A stretch of 64,000 nt of DNA from Arctopsyche grandis (Eukaryota > Arthropoda > Insecta > Trichoptera > Hydropsychidae): NCBI RefSeq assembly GCF_051622035.1, contig NC_135364.1, forward strand, positions 19,867,001-19,931,000, given 5' to 3'. The position numbers and the translations under genes are program-made. Within the stretch, counting starts at the first letter, position 1. Each line of letters opens with the position of its first letter. Positions 1 to 10,410 of the stretch are shown here, in pieces. Under the pieces are notes generated by a model. It was given only the letters and a program-made list of their open reading frames with translations. It was not told the origin of the DNA and did not search any database.

Positions 1-480
1 TTTGTTTACAAATTCATCCTGCGGTCCATTCCCCGTAAATACATTAAAAATTATTTATTTATTTTTTAAATTATATGTATTGTCTTTGTTCAGATAAAAT
101 TTTAAATATCCGTACAAAATATATACCCAATTATAAGTGATCATTATGAAAAATGAATTTAACGATTTTTTAGTTTCCAGTTTATAACATATCCAATTTA
201 TTTCTTTAGTGGAATTAAGTTAAAAATCACTGATTTAATATTCTTTTGGAATTTTTAAATGAAAATTTCTATAAAAGGATCGCATTAGAATTTAATTTTT
301 ATCAATATGGTCATATTAACACTTTGTGTCTGCTATCGATTTTTCTTTGTTCTATGATTCATCAACACTGTATCATATGTCATGATTATAGATTAGAAAG
401 GAGTGGTCTTTTTTTTAAGAATATACTGCAGTCACTGTTGAATATATTTTTAATTTAATTTTTTCTTTTCTTTGTCGCAG

Positions 481-1391
481 GTATTGATTTTAAGCAAAAG
501 ATAATAAATTTAGACGGTGTGCCAGTGAAGTTGCAAATATGGGATACAGCAGGTCAGGAGCGCTTTCGTACCCTTACCACGGCATATTACAGGGGCGCCA
601 TGGGAATCCTCATCATGTATGATGTGACCAGTTTAGAATCCTTTAATCACTTATCTTACTGGTTACGAAACATACAAGAGGTATGTGTACGCCTAATTAA
701 TCCATTTACACAGTTGAGTGATTGAAAAATTGCTTGTTGAATGATGATTGGTTTCATTTTGCAGAATGCATCTCCAGATGTGGTCAAAGTATTAGTTGGT
801 AACAAATGCGAAGTGGTGGGTATACAAAGGGCTGTGACGGCAGATAGAGGTCAAAAGGTTTTCATTTGAATTTATTTAATATAATATGATGTGTGTATCA
901 ATAAGAAGTGGATAGCCTTGTCAACCGATTATGATAATTTATAGATTGCTGATGACTTCGATATGCCATTTTTCGAAGTTTCCTGTAAGGAAAATATCAA
1001 TATTGAAGAATCGTTTATAACGTTAGCTAGGAAAATAAGGGAACAAAGAGAGAATCGGGTAATTATTTGAATGTTGCAATAATTTTTATTAATAAATATG
1101 TATATGTTTTAATACATTATGGTTTTTTAAACACTTATTGATATTTTTAATAAATATAATTATTATATCAAACTACGTATGTAATCAAAATTTTTAATTT
1201 TTAAAAACATATACATAAAATATATGGAAAATACATAATGGTGGGAAAATATTGATATTGATGAGTCATATTAATTTCAGGGAAATGCCTTTGATTCTTC
1301 GGATAATGATAAAGACCACCGTTTGGGTGCTAGTCTTTATCTCCGAAGCGATTCTCCTAATGACCAGGACAAGTCAAGGTGTTCTTGTTAA
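481..1391 (+). CDS. Rab-family small GTPase, 3' part (Rab8/Rab10/RabX4-like)
   Basis: Four exons are visible: 481-680, 765-857, 945-1058 and 1281-1391. All have GT-AG junctions and the frame is continuous to a TAA at 1389-1391. The first codon is split (G|GT), so the exons with the P-loop and switch I lie upstream of the window. About 171 residues are present of a usual 200-215. Visible Rab motifs are IDFK (F1), [14 protein letters not shown] (F2/F3 and the G3 box), YYRGAMG (F4), IMYDVT (F5) and the G5-like EVSCK. The chain ends in -CSC, a CXC site typical of double geranylgeranylation, so it should be membrane attached and act in vesicle traffic. The G4 box reads NKCE where the family has NKxD. 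Sequence between the motifs most resembles the Rab8/10/13 group; RabX4 of flies is another candidate. The family is certain, the subfamily is not. Confidence 0.92.
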
Positions 1392-1631
1392 GTTAAGATC
1401 ATCGTCGCTATCAGCCAGAGCCGGATTGAGTGCACTTTCTGAAATACTGTACGAAGAGCCCAACGGACTAGGAGCTCCTTCCTCTGGCCTAGGCGCAGTA
1501 GGCGCACTGCTTGGTCCGGCCCTGCTCACAACTCTCCGCTTTTGAGTTTTCGACGCTTTCGTATTATCTGAACACGTTTCCTCGGGAAGTATTGAGAAAA
1601 AACAAATGTGATATTTTGTCGCTTTTATCAT
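1374..1631 (-). CDS. Unassigned GC-rich ORF antisense to the Rab 3' end
   Basis: An 85-codon frame on the minus strand runs from 1631 to a TGA at 1374 and overlaps the last 18 bases of the Rab coding region in antisense. Its C-terminal two-thirds (about 1374-1560) are much richer in G+C than the AT-rich UTR DNA around it. They translate to a proline/serine-rich stretch followed by an acidic patch (ADSDDDLNL), which looks more like a disordered protein tail than chance sequence. The first residues look intronic, and a pyrimidine-rich acceptor just before position 1582 is possible. I found no convincing upstream exon between 1632 and 1991 and recognise no family. It could be the last exon of an unseen minus-strand transcript or a chance frame. 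Confidence 0.3.
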   Translation of the reverse strand: MIKATKYHICFFSILPEETCSDNTKASKTQKRRVVSRAGPSSAPTAPRPEEGAPSPLGSSYSISESALNPALADSDDDLNLTRTP

Positions 1632-1677
1632 AGATTTTAAGGGTCTGAAAAGTGTGTAACGCTATCAATATTTTAAC

Positions 1678-1752
1678 AATAAATTTGTAACAATTGTGCA
1701 TTTGCTATATTGATGCTTCTTTTATCATTTGTAAATCAATCTATGGAATAAA
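1678..1752 (+). promoter_or_regulatory. Candidate poly(A) signals of the Rab gene
   Basis: Two AATAAA hexamers (1678-1683 and 1747-1752) lie about 290 and 360 bases downstream of the Rab stop codon. They fit the end of its 3' UTR. The hexamers are seen; their use is inferred. Confidence 0.45.
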
Positions 1753-1991
1753 TATAGTTTTATAAAATGTTTTCTTAATTAATTTTTTTAATTATTGTAC
1801 CACTCACGTCATAAAAATTGCAAGCACAATCAGTATAATTTGCTATTTAATATTGTTACAATTATGAGAGATTGGCATACTAAAGAAAAAAATAAAATTT
1901 TATCTCATTCATAACATCTATTCTTCATTATTTTTTTGTTTTTCACCCAAAATCCATTCAGAGTAAATAGGGGCAATCATTTTCATCTTCA

Positions 1992-3498
1992 TTAGTCATA
2001 TTCTGCTCCTATAGTTATGCTGATGTCGCCAGATAGCACTTCGGTCTTGTGATACCAACGGTTTGTATCAACAACAACTAAAATCAAATTAGAAATATTT
2101 CAGTATTTACATACATAAAAATTATTTGATTATATTTACTTTTAAATAATGTCACAAGTTCTCCATCATCATTTATCTGTTATAAACCTTGGCCCACTTT
2201 TTGCATGGGATGACTTTAGTGAGGGTGGGCAATCCTAGATCTTGATAATTTCGAGCCAATAACCAACTTTACTGCAAATATGTATTTGTATAAGAATATT
2301 ACACTTACTAACTTCCCCTGGGTGCATAACTACATTCATTGATGTGCAACTATAGAGACATTCTGGTGGTGGTGCGAGATACCACCGTTTTCTACCCTTT
2401 AGCTGTGCTTGCCATGACGGATGTACAACATTATCAACCTTAATTTATAGAAACATTTCAAAATTATTAGTCTATATCTAATATATTGAGACGCACACTT
2501 CATATTTTTAAACTCACATGCATTTGAGCACCATCTCCAGGGCCTCCCATGAATATCCAATCAATAGCATTGTTTTCAGCTGAATGGGGCAAAAAGTATG
2601 GTTTACTATAATAAAGTCTGAGAACCCTAGCAATGCTGTCGTGGCAGTTACTCCAACCTATATACCTTTAAATATATATAAATGTATAATGAGTATAAAT
2701 AGAAAATAAAAAATAGCCTCAATTAATTTATTAAAAATAAATATCTTGCCAGGGTTTTGTTCCATTAGTCAAATTTGCTCTTTCATTATTCATCTCCAAT
2801 GCTTCATACAGACTTCCAAATTCAGTTTTATATGGGAAAAACTGACAATCTCTAGCTGCTTCTCCAAGTTCAGTTTCAGTGTACAATTTTTTAAAGAACC
2901 AAAAATTAAAAACCTAAAATCGATCAATATATCATTCAACTAAAATACTAAAACATTAAACATTAGTTATAAGATATAAACTACAATAAACCTTAAGAGC
3001 CTCCCAAGATAACGTGGCATCAGTGACGACTATTGGAACTCCACTATATGCGTAGTGATCCTCAAATTCTTCGGGAGTCAGGTTTGATAGTCTTTGTATT
3101 GTTTTGATATTGGTGCACATAGAGCACCTCTCTGGTGGTCGAGTAGCTTTCGTCAAGTAATTGGGCATATCAATCCAACACTAAGTATAAGCATAAAGTA
3201 TAAAATGAATTGAATAAGATGAAAATGAGATATGTAGGTAATAAATATGGCTTACCCTATCATTTTGGTGACTTCCTGCATACAAATATGAACTTATTCC
3301 TAATATAGTTGTTATAATCACAACATATTTTTTTATAGGAAGCTGTTTATTTTTAGAAACAATATTTTTTTTTTTCGTTAATATTTTGGTTAGATCAAAA
3401 TCTTGAACACCAAATTTTTTGCATTTTGTTAAAATACACTTAACTCGCCTTTCAGTCTCTTGGCGTTGTTTCAGCGTCACTTTACCGTTACTCTCCAT
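1992..3498 (-). CDS. JMJD8-like JmjC/cupin-type protein with N-terminal membrane anchor
   Basis: Six exons on the minus strand: 3498-3256, 3180-2992, 2913-2750, 2665-2518, 2438-2309 and 2077-1992. They give 319 aa with all phases matching. Residues 1-55 are basic and polar, and about 56-74 form one hydrophobic segment, suggesting a type II membrane protein with the catalytic part in the ER lumen. The region after ERCSMC and LTPEEFEDHYAYSGVPI resembles the start of the JMJD8 cupin domain. The HxD pair is H248-V249-D250, the 2-oxoglutarate lysine fits K265 in GRKRWYLAPP, and the distal histidine is H301 in DTNRWYHKT. The Fe(II)/2OG site therefore looks complete. Intron 3 starts with GC instead of GT (2749-2748). 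The family assignment rests on motif order remembered from JMJD8, and the substrate is unknown. Confidence 0.85.
2178..2275 (-). other. Compact non-exonic island in the last intron of the JMJD8-like gene
   Basis: Inside the intron between exons 5 and 6, a block of about 100 bases is less AT-rich than its surroundings. On the minus strand it holds a perfect GCCCAC/GTGGGC stem (2230-2225 with 2196-2191) followed by a tail with ACA (2180-2178). It is also open in one frame. It could be an intron-encoded H/ACA-like RNA, a remnant element or a skipped alternative terminal exon. I cannot choose between them. Confidence 0.2.
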
Positions 3499-3717
3499 AG
3501 CTATTTTCTCACTGAAGGAGTACAGGAGGCTTGGCTCCTTTTTAAGATAAATTTAAACAGGGGTTTTCAATACACTACAATATTAAATGAAGGAAAATTT
3601 GGACTAAAATTCGTCGCTTTGTGTGGATTTACGACACATCATTACCGATATAATATACATACATATATGCAAGTTAAAAAAAAAATACACAATATAATTT
3701 GTATGTTTTTATACATG

Positions 3718-4108
3718 TGTTACGTACACTCGGATTAGGCCGAGTAAGTGCAATCCGATTAGACCAAGTAGTATCCTAGAAACTGTGTGATCGTTATAAT
3801 TGGTTTCGAGGATTATCTCCCCCGAATGCACTTAGCGGGGGTAGCGGTAACTCGGGGTCGCATTCCGGTAGAGTTCTCAGAATCCACAGCGGTAGCGTGG
3901 GACATCTAGTACGTGACCATAACAATAGGCAAGCAAACCGGATGTCGAAGATGCCTTGAGCAACCGACCCGTTATAAGGCGGTACTTAAGCGATATCAAG
4001 ACATTCTGGACGGAGCACTGCCAGTGCGTGTATCTCCTTAATCATCAATAAATGCTGTGACCCGACTTTGGCCTTTTACTTGAATCCTCCACCCACCCCT
4101 ACGCAACA
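3718..4108. mobile_element. Solo LTR of a retrotransposon (probably Ty3/gypsy type)
   Basis: A 391-bp block much richer in G+C than its flanks begins TGTTACG and ends GCAACA, the TG...CA form of LTR ends. It is flanked on both sides by CATG (3714-3717 and 4109-4112), a 4-bp target-site duplication. Near the 3' end, AATAAA lies within CATCAATAAATGC (about 4045-4057), as expected for an LTR poly(A) signal. No internal gag-pol sequence is present, so this is a solo LTR left by recombination between two LTRs. The orientation is taken from the poly(A) signal. The superfamily is inferred from TSD length only. Confidence 0.75.
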
Positions 4109-4160
4109 CATGTATGTATGTATATCATTTTTGTATAAATGATATACATACATACATATG
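4109..4160. repeat. CATA/TATG palindrome next to the solo LTR
   Basis: Tetranucleotide runs (TATG)n and (CATA)n face each other across a short AT spacer and form a hairpin with arms of about 22 bases. It starts at the right-hand target duplication of the LTR. This is the inverted form of the microsatellite found all over the window. Confidence 0.7.
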
Positions 4161-5190
4161 AATCGTAATAATTACACTTGTTCTTACAACTTACAATAGT
4201 GAATGTAGTATATTTAAAAAAGAAACTTTAAAAAAATTGCAAGTCCCTGGATCGTATAGCCCCCTTATCAGTTGCAAACGGGGTGGCTGAATTCAATCAT
4301 CCGCGAAATTACAGTATATTCATTATACGACGAAACTGTTGCAGATGTGTCCTGGAAAGATTCTTCGTAGCTTGAAAGCGTTCACTAAATTTAATTTCCG
4401 ATAGGAACAAGTGCGTAATATGGGTATAACTATGGCTGTGATCATATAAACCGAAATTAAAATCTCGTTTTGATTGTATAGTACTTACATATATTTACCA
4501 GTATATTTCATGAAACAATATTTACGAAAATATTCTAAATAAATTTTTCTTTGTAAAATTGTTTAATCAAAAATATGATTCTCTATTATTAATAACAGTG
4601 TGGTAAGTACCAAATATTATAATTTTTTATATTATAAAACTGTCGAGAAATATATATTTTTTTTGATTTTTAAATGCTTTTTATTATTACGAAATTATGT
4701 TCACAATACATCTTATATCTATTTTAATAGTTACTGATCTACTGATCATTTTCTATTTTACAATTTAATTTAATTTGGTAAGTAATCATAGTATTATATT
4801 ATTCTAATGTTAATCTACAGCATAATAGGAAAAAGAGCTCAAAAACCTATTTACAATCCTTGTCGAGAAATATAATTGTTGGTTAATACATCATTTTGAA
4901 AGTGTACATATATGCTTATTCTACATTGCTAAAATTAGATCCTTCTAACTTATCCATGTATATATATTAAGTTGTATATGTGTTTATATGGATCAATGTT
5001 TTTATACATGACGCATAAAAAAAAACTCATTTATTTATGGAGGTACATGTTCGTGTGCAGTTTGATATTATCGAATTTTCATAATTGGTCACGATATTCT
5101 AGCAGGCTATGTGCATTTTAATAGAATCAAATACACATTCCGATAAACGTGCAATTATTTACGTGAGACAGTTATTCTTGTATAAGTAAT
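4161..5190. other. Intergenic DNA upstream of the kinase gene
   Basis: AT-rich sequence with no convincing ORF. It should contain the promoter of the NEK-like gene that starts at 5191, but I can point to no clear TATA or initiator element. Confidence 0.5.
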
Positions 5191-8100
5191 ATGGATTTGA
5201 ATAGGAACCATATGGTTAATTATGAAAAGATACGCACCGTGGGCAAAGGTATTGTTGTGAAATTTTATTTTTAAAGTTGTGTTTCACTATCTATTTTTTT
5301 ACACATGTATTATGTATGTATATAGGTGCTTTCGGAACAGCAATTTTGTATAGAAAAATATCAGTCGATAAGTTAGTCGTTCTTAAGGAGATAGACACAG
5401 CTGATTTGTCACCGGAAGAAAGACTAATGGCTCTGAATGAAGTAGAGGTGCTCTCTTCACTCAATCATCCAAATATTATTGGGTAAATTTTAAAAGTTAA
5501 ATATCTGATATTACAAAGGATTTTTTTTTTTTGATGAACTCACAAACATACTTACATAGGTATGGTGGAAGTTTCATTGAAAACGGCGTCCTGATGATAG
5601 AAATGGAGTATGCTGATGGTGGAACGTTAAGTCAAATGCTCAATAGCCGAGAGACTCATATTCCAGAAAGAGAAATTTTAGATTACTTGAGACAAATCAC
5701 ATCGGCAATAGCACACATGCACTCTAATAATATACTTCACAGGTTTAAGCAAAATATGTTGCTTATTTGTTTTAATAAGTATAATAATTTATTTTTCATC
5801 GTTAAGGATAATTTTCAGAGATTTGAAAACTGCAAACGTATTTCTGAATTCTGATGGATGTGTGAAAATAGGAGATTTTGGTATTTCTAAAATATTATCG
5901 ACACATGTTCAGGCACAGACAGTTTTGGGAACCCCATATTATATAAGTCCTGAAATGGTTAGTAACATTAAAGCAGCATATAATCTGTTAAAATGAGTTA
6001 ATTAATTTATTAAGAAATTTAAATTCAGTGTGAAGGTAAGGAATATGGAGAAAAATCTGATATTTGGGCAATGGGGTGTATTTTATATGAATTGTGTTGC
6101 CTTCATCGAGCGTTTCAAGCCTCCAGTCTGTCAGCATTAGTCAATAAAATAATGCAGGTACTGTATATGTACACACATATGTACTTTTTCAATTTATTTT
6201 TACAGATATTTTAGTTAGTGACAATTTTAGGGAGACTATAAGCCAGTTCCATCTGGCTACTCGAAAGAAATGTGTAATTTAATTACTCTTCTACTCAATA
6301 AAAATCCTGAAAATAGACCAGTAGCCAAGGAAGTTAAAGATATATGGATACCAAAAATTATATCTCTTCTCGGAAAAAGTGGCTATAATTATGCATGTGA
6401 AAGAAATCTTGGAAAAAAAATTGTAAAAGATAGGTAAGAAATTAACTATTAATAAATTGATTATATTGATAGTCGTTACAGTTGCATTGCAAATTACAGA
6501 TCAGTCTTATATGAAATGAAATATTGGAAAAATGAATCAGATATACAACCTATACAGTTGCCCGCACATGCTAAAATAATCGATGTGGCGATTGGCGAAA
6601 ACCATTTTATTGCAATATCAGATGGTATATTACTTCTGTCAATTAATTATATGGTTTAAATGTTATAATTATTTTAAAATATATTTTAGATCATATGGTT
6701 TTTACTTGGGGTGACGGTGGAAAAGGGCAGCTAGGATTAGGCGAATTAGAAAAGTACAAATATCATCCTATACCGGTAATGTCCCTGTTGAACAAAAGTA
6801 TAATAATGTAAGTTTATTTTAAATTTAAATAAAGCATGTATTTTCAAAATATCAGTAAAATTGTTATTTATAAAAACACAGGGCAGAAGCCGGTAAAGAT
6901 TTCAGTATATTTTTATCATCGGACGGAAAAGTTTGGAGCTGTGGAGATGGTTCTTTTGGAGCATTAGGTCACGGCGATTGGAACAATTCCTATGAACCAA
7001 AAATTATAGGTTATTTATTATTTTTAATTGGATTGGAAAATTTTTTCAAAACTAAAATTGTTTTAATTGAAGGGCTGAAAATCAGACTGGTGACATTTTA
7101 AAAAAAATCTGTTTAAGTGCTAAAATAATAGCATATATGAAATGCTATTATTTTAACACTTAAACCATCTTTTTTAAAAATGTCACTTGTACCAGTCTGG
7201 TTTTCAGCCCATCAATTTTACATTATTGTATGTAATATTTCATCAACTAACCAAATTTTACAGTATAAATATGGTTTGTATTTATGGCAGATTTCTTAAC
7301 GTCTCTTCATATAAAGTTCATAAGGTCCAGCACAGATCATGTGGCAGCCATATCAAATGATGGTTCTCTCTTTACATGGGGAAGTGGAAATAGAGGACAA
7401 ACTGGGCATGGAATAACGAATGACAGGTATTATGATTATGTCATAAGATCGTAAGTTATATTTTGTAAAATATTGAATTAATATTTTAGTTGTACTCCAA
7501 CAATTGTACAATTGTCGCAAAAGCACAAAATACAGTCTGTATTTTTAGGATATAAGGCAAGCATGGTGATTACAACAAAGGGAAAGTTAATGGCTTGTGG
7601 ATGGAATATAGGAAATAAATTGTGTCTCTTGAAACAAAATAATATTAAAAAAATGAAACAAACACAATGTGTTACAGCATTAGTTAGTATTTATTTAGTA
7701 TAAAAAAATTACTAAAACAGTACTTATAATGATCAATATGAAAATTTTAGCAAAGTGTCAATACCATAAAAGGAAGAGTAATAAATTGTAGTATCGGCAG
7801 GACTCATTGTGCAATTTATGTAAAGTTTTCAAACGGTCAAACAGCTGTCTATACAACTGGATACATCAAAGAAGAAACAAATCAAAACATTCTTGAAGAC
7901 GCAACTTTTTTCAACGCTCCAATAAGGATTATAGATTTAAATAATACAGAAATAAAAGTAAACGGTTGACAAAAAAAAAATTGTTATATTTATTTAATAA
8001 AATCAACTTATTATTACATTTATTGCAGACTATCAAATGCGGTCCAACATACACAATAGTTGGAACAGATGATAATTGTATTCTATTTTGGGGAATTCTA

Positions 8101-8869
8101 TTTAGACTAATGAAAGGAGATCAAAGTGATTCTCCCGACAGTCAAGAAACAAGCGGCATTTGGTCACAGCGTAGCATTTTTAATTCAGGAGTATTATTTC
8201 ATTCCAAATTAATAAATTTGAGACTTAAATTGTTTTCTTTATGCAAATGCTATTTTTCAGCCATCAAACCAATCTATTTCATTAACGCCTGCAACTTTCG
8301 CAAATTTATTAACGACTGGTTATTTTACAGAAACGATAGAAAAACCGACGTCTATATTAGCGTAAGTTAAACGTGATTGAATTATAATAATAATTAAAAT
8401 AATTGGTGAATTTAATATTTCAGACTATATGCATCAACAACACAATTAAAAAATGGTTTATATTTATCACTTTGTGATATTTATCCTCTAAGATGCAATA
8501 TATTGTTTTTGATAAAAACTTCTGTTCCTGTCGTATCACTTTTAAATGAGGTGAAAAAAGTGGATATATCGGAAAGTGCTAGTTCATTGGACGACTATGA
8601 TACAATTGGACCGGTAAATGAAATTGAAGTATAAATAAATAGTATAAATAAAACATAAATTAGAATATTAATTTTTCACTTATTGATAAATATTTGACTA
8701 AAATTCATGGAGTGTGTATATTTGATATAGTGTATAAGTTAATATTTATGCAATATTTCATTACATATATATGAATATTAAAATGATTTATATTATGCGA
8801 TTTCTTTAGATACCAGTTTGGATGAAAGATGATATCAAAACATCTAAATTCTCGTGGATGGGATTTTAA
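5191..8869 (+). CDS. NIMA-related kinase with RCC1 repeats (NEK8/NEK9 type, fly niki-like)
   Basis: Sixteen exons: 5191-5248, 5326-5482, 5560-5742, 5819-5957, 6029-6157, 6231-6433, 6500-6624, 6690-6807, 6882-7009, 7291-7426, 7490-7682, 7751-7957, 8029-8190, 8261-8361, 8424-8613 and 8810-8869. They encode 762 aa. The kinase domain is near the N-terminus: glycine loop GKGAFG (18-23), catalytic K40 in [18 protein letters not shown] from H132, DFG at 152-154, activation-segment end GTPYYISPE, then DIWAMGC. RCC1-type blades follow ([43 protein letters not shown], then weaker ones). Kinase plus RCC1 is the NEK8/NEK9 architecture; these act in cilia and mitotic spindle assembly. All catalytic residues are present. 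The exon 13 donor (8190|8191, GA|GTATTA) is the weakest junction and was chosen because it keeps the frame. Confidence 0.9.
7065..7217. repeat. Long intronic hairpin (MITE-like) in the kinase gene
   Basis: Within the 7010-7290 intron two arms of about 70 bases are nearly perfect reverse complements, from AATTGA-GGGCTGAAAATCAGACTGG on the left to CCAGTCTGG-TTTTCAGCCC-ATCAATT on the right. The turn is at about 7130-7143 (GCATATATGAAATGC). It could be a foldback element, and its transcript would form a long dsRNA stem. The pairing is seen; its origin is inferred. Confidence 0.75.
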
Positions 8870-8882
8870 AAATAATATATGA

Positions 8883-8892
8883 AATAAATAAA
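8883..8892 (+). promoter_or_regulatory. Poly(A) signals of the kinase gene, between two convergent stops
   Basis: Two overlapping AATAAA hexamers (8883-8888 and 8887-8892) lie 14-18 bases after the kinase stop. Cleavage 10-30 bases downstream would fall inside the antisense XLF coding end (stop at 8902-8900), so the two mRNAs should overlap. Confidence 0.5.
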
Positions 8893-8899
8893 TGCATTG

Positions 8900-10176
8900 T
8901 TAAAAATTAAGTTTCCGTTTGTTTGTTGTTTTCTTTTTTGTTTGAATTGATGTGTTTATCTTAATATCCAAAATATTCTGTTTAGAATCTTCAATATTGG
9001 GGAGTCCCGGTTCAGTTTTTATTTCAACTTTAACCTCAGTTGCAGGTTTATTAGGCAGTAAAGCGGGATCAATTTTTCTATTTTGTTTATTTTTTAATAT
9101 CCTTGATGAAGATTTTTCCGTTTTGCAACTTCTGAAAATAATTTTAAATTATTAATAAAAAATAAATTATATAAATTAAAAAATACTGTGAAAGTCCTAT
9201 ACTAACACATGATCGAAGTCTTCAGATATTCCCAAGCTCTTATGCAGTGATGATATTACTGAAGATGTTTTAATTAAACTTAAATTATCGTTTGCAAATT
9301 TGTGATCCATTTTGTGATTATTCATACAGAATTTTTTTGTTTCCAAATGCTCTATAATATTATAAATGTATTGTAAAAAAATAGAATTATGAAAATATTA
9401 TATTTGCAATGAAACTAAAAAAAAAATATAAATATTAGATTTACATACTTAGAGGAAGCACAGCTCCTTCTGCTTTGTATTCTGATATTTCTTTATCTTT
9501 TTTGTTTAATAAATCGATTAATATATCTTCACTTTTTTGTAATTCATTTAACTTCATTATCATTGGTACGGTGACTTCTTTACAAAACTGTAATTGCAAT
9601 AAAAATAATGAAATATTTTCGAATATCAGATAATAATAGAACAAGTATGAAAATAAAATAACTAACAACATTGTAATTTGATGGGACAAATAAAAGTGGT
9701 AATTTTATTATAAAATTATCATTTGATACAATTAACTGTAATTCGATTTGAGTTTCATTGTTTGTATTGTCACTAATTAATTTAAAATTCGATTTAACAT
9801 TATTTTTTGATATTCCATTAAATATCAATTCAATGCAATTGTTTACAAGAGATGATCCATCAGCTCCGAGTAGAGGGTTATTTTCCTAGAAAAAAAAAAT
9901 TAAAACGTATTACTAATAACTTAAGGACACTAATATTTACAGTACATTTTATTAAATAAATAAGAGATATAAAAAATGACTTCTTAAACGAAAAACATGT
10001 GACCTGTATAAGAGGTATGTAAAAATTACCAAAAGCAAATTTTCTAATTTGTTTTCCTCAATGCTAACTTCCCATATTGAAATGAAATTCGTCAAATAGA
10101 AATTATATAGAATTTGCTGAATAGAATATTTGATATAATATCCGCTTTGGGTTGTATTTATGACTTCAATCCACAT
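8900..10176 (-). CDS. NHEJ1: XRCC4-like factor XLF, non-homologous end-joining factor 1
   Basis: Five exons on the minus strand: 10176-10030, 9885-9667, 9587-9449, 9351-9207 and 9131-8900. They give 293 aa against 299 in human XLF. XLF bridges broken DNA ends in filaments with XRCC4 and activates ligase IV in the nucleus. Residues 1-122 fit the globular head domain, including GYYIKYS near the start and a tryptophan in SIWEVSIEE. Residues about 123-168 form the coiled-coil stalk. The stretch DLLNKKDKEISEYKAEGAVL matches the human LLHMKDLEIQDYQESGATL region in order and spacing and is the main evidence. The tail is polar, with IKTEP and a basic end KRKLNF, comparable to the basic Ku-binding motif at the human C-terminus. 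Two donors fit exon 2; GTTAGT at 9666 is preferred. Identification is by pattern, so an XRCC4-family paralogue is not fully excluded. Confidence 0.8.
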
Positions 10177-10410
10177 TTTTTTTAAATTTGAGTTTTATAC
10201 ATGTTGATTATTTTAGAAAAATATAATATTATTATCAAAAAGGAACAAGCAGTTTTGACACATGTCAAATGAGTTTTGTAAAATGTTGCCAGCAATAAAA
10301 AATATAATGTTTGCCATTTAAATTAATATTTGAAAAGTGAATAGGAAAATAGTATTTATATTTATATCATTGGCCAGTTGAATTTCAAAGTTAAAAAACA
10401 CAAATCTTGT

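Noticed and set aside
1..480. Upstream Rab exon with the P-loop
   Set aside because: No GxxxxGK(S/T) coding, and no donor ending in the needed phase (...G|GT) is present; the exon must lie outside the window.
1252..1545. Plus-strand 97-codon ORF over the last Rab exon
   Set aside because: It is a shifted frame of the Rab exon that runs into the 3' flank; the Rab frame is clearly the real one.
2742..2750. Possible AT-AC (U12-type) intron 3 in the JMJD8-like gene
   Set aside because: ATATTT follows the exon, but a U12 donor should read ATATCCTT and no matching AC acceptor or branch site is seen. The GC-AG solution gives the correct phase and motif.
2746..2943. Plus-strand ORF over JMJD8-like exon 3
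   Set aside because: Shadow of the minus-strand exon 2913-2750.
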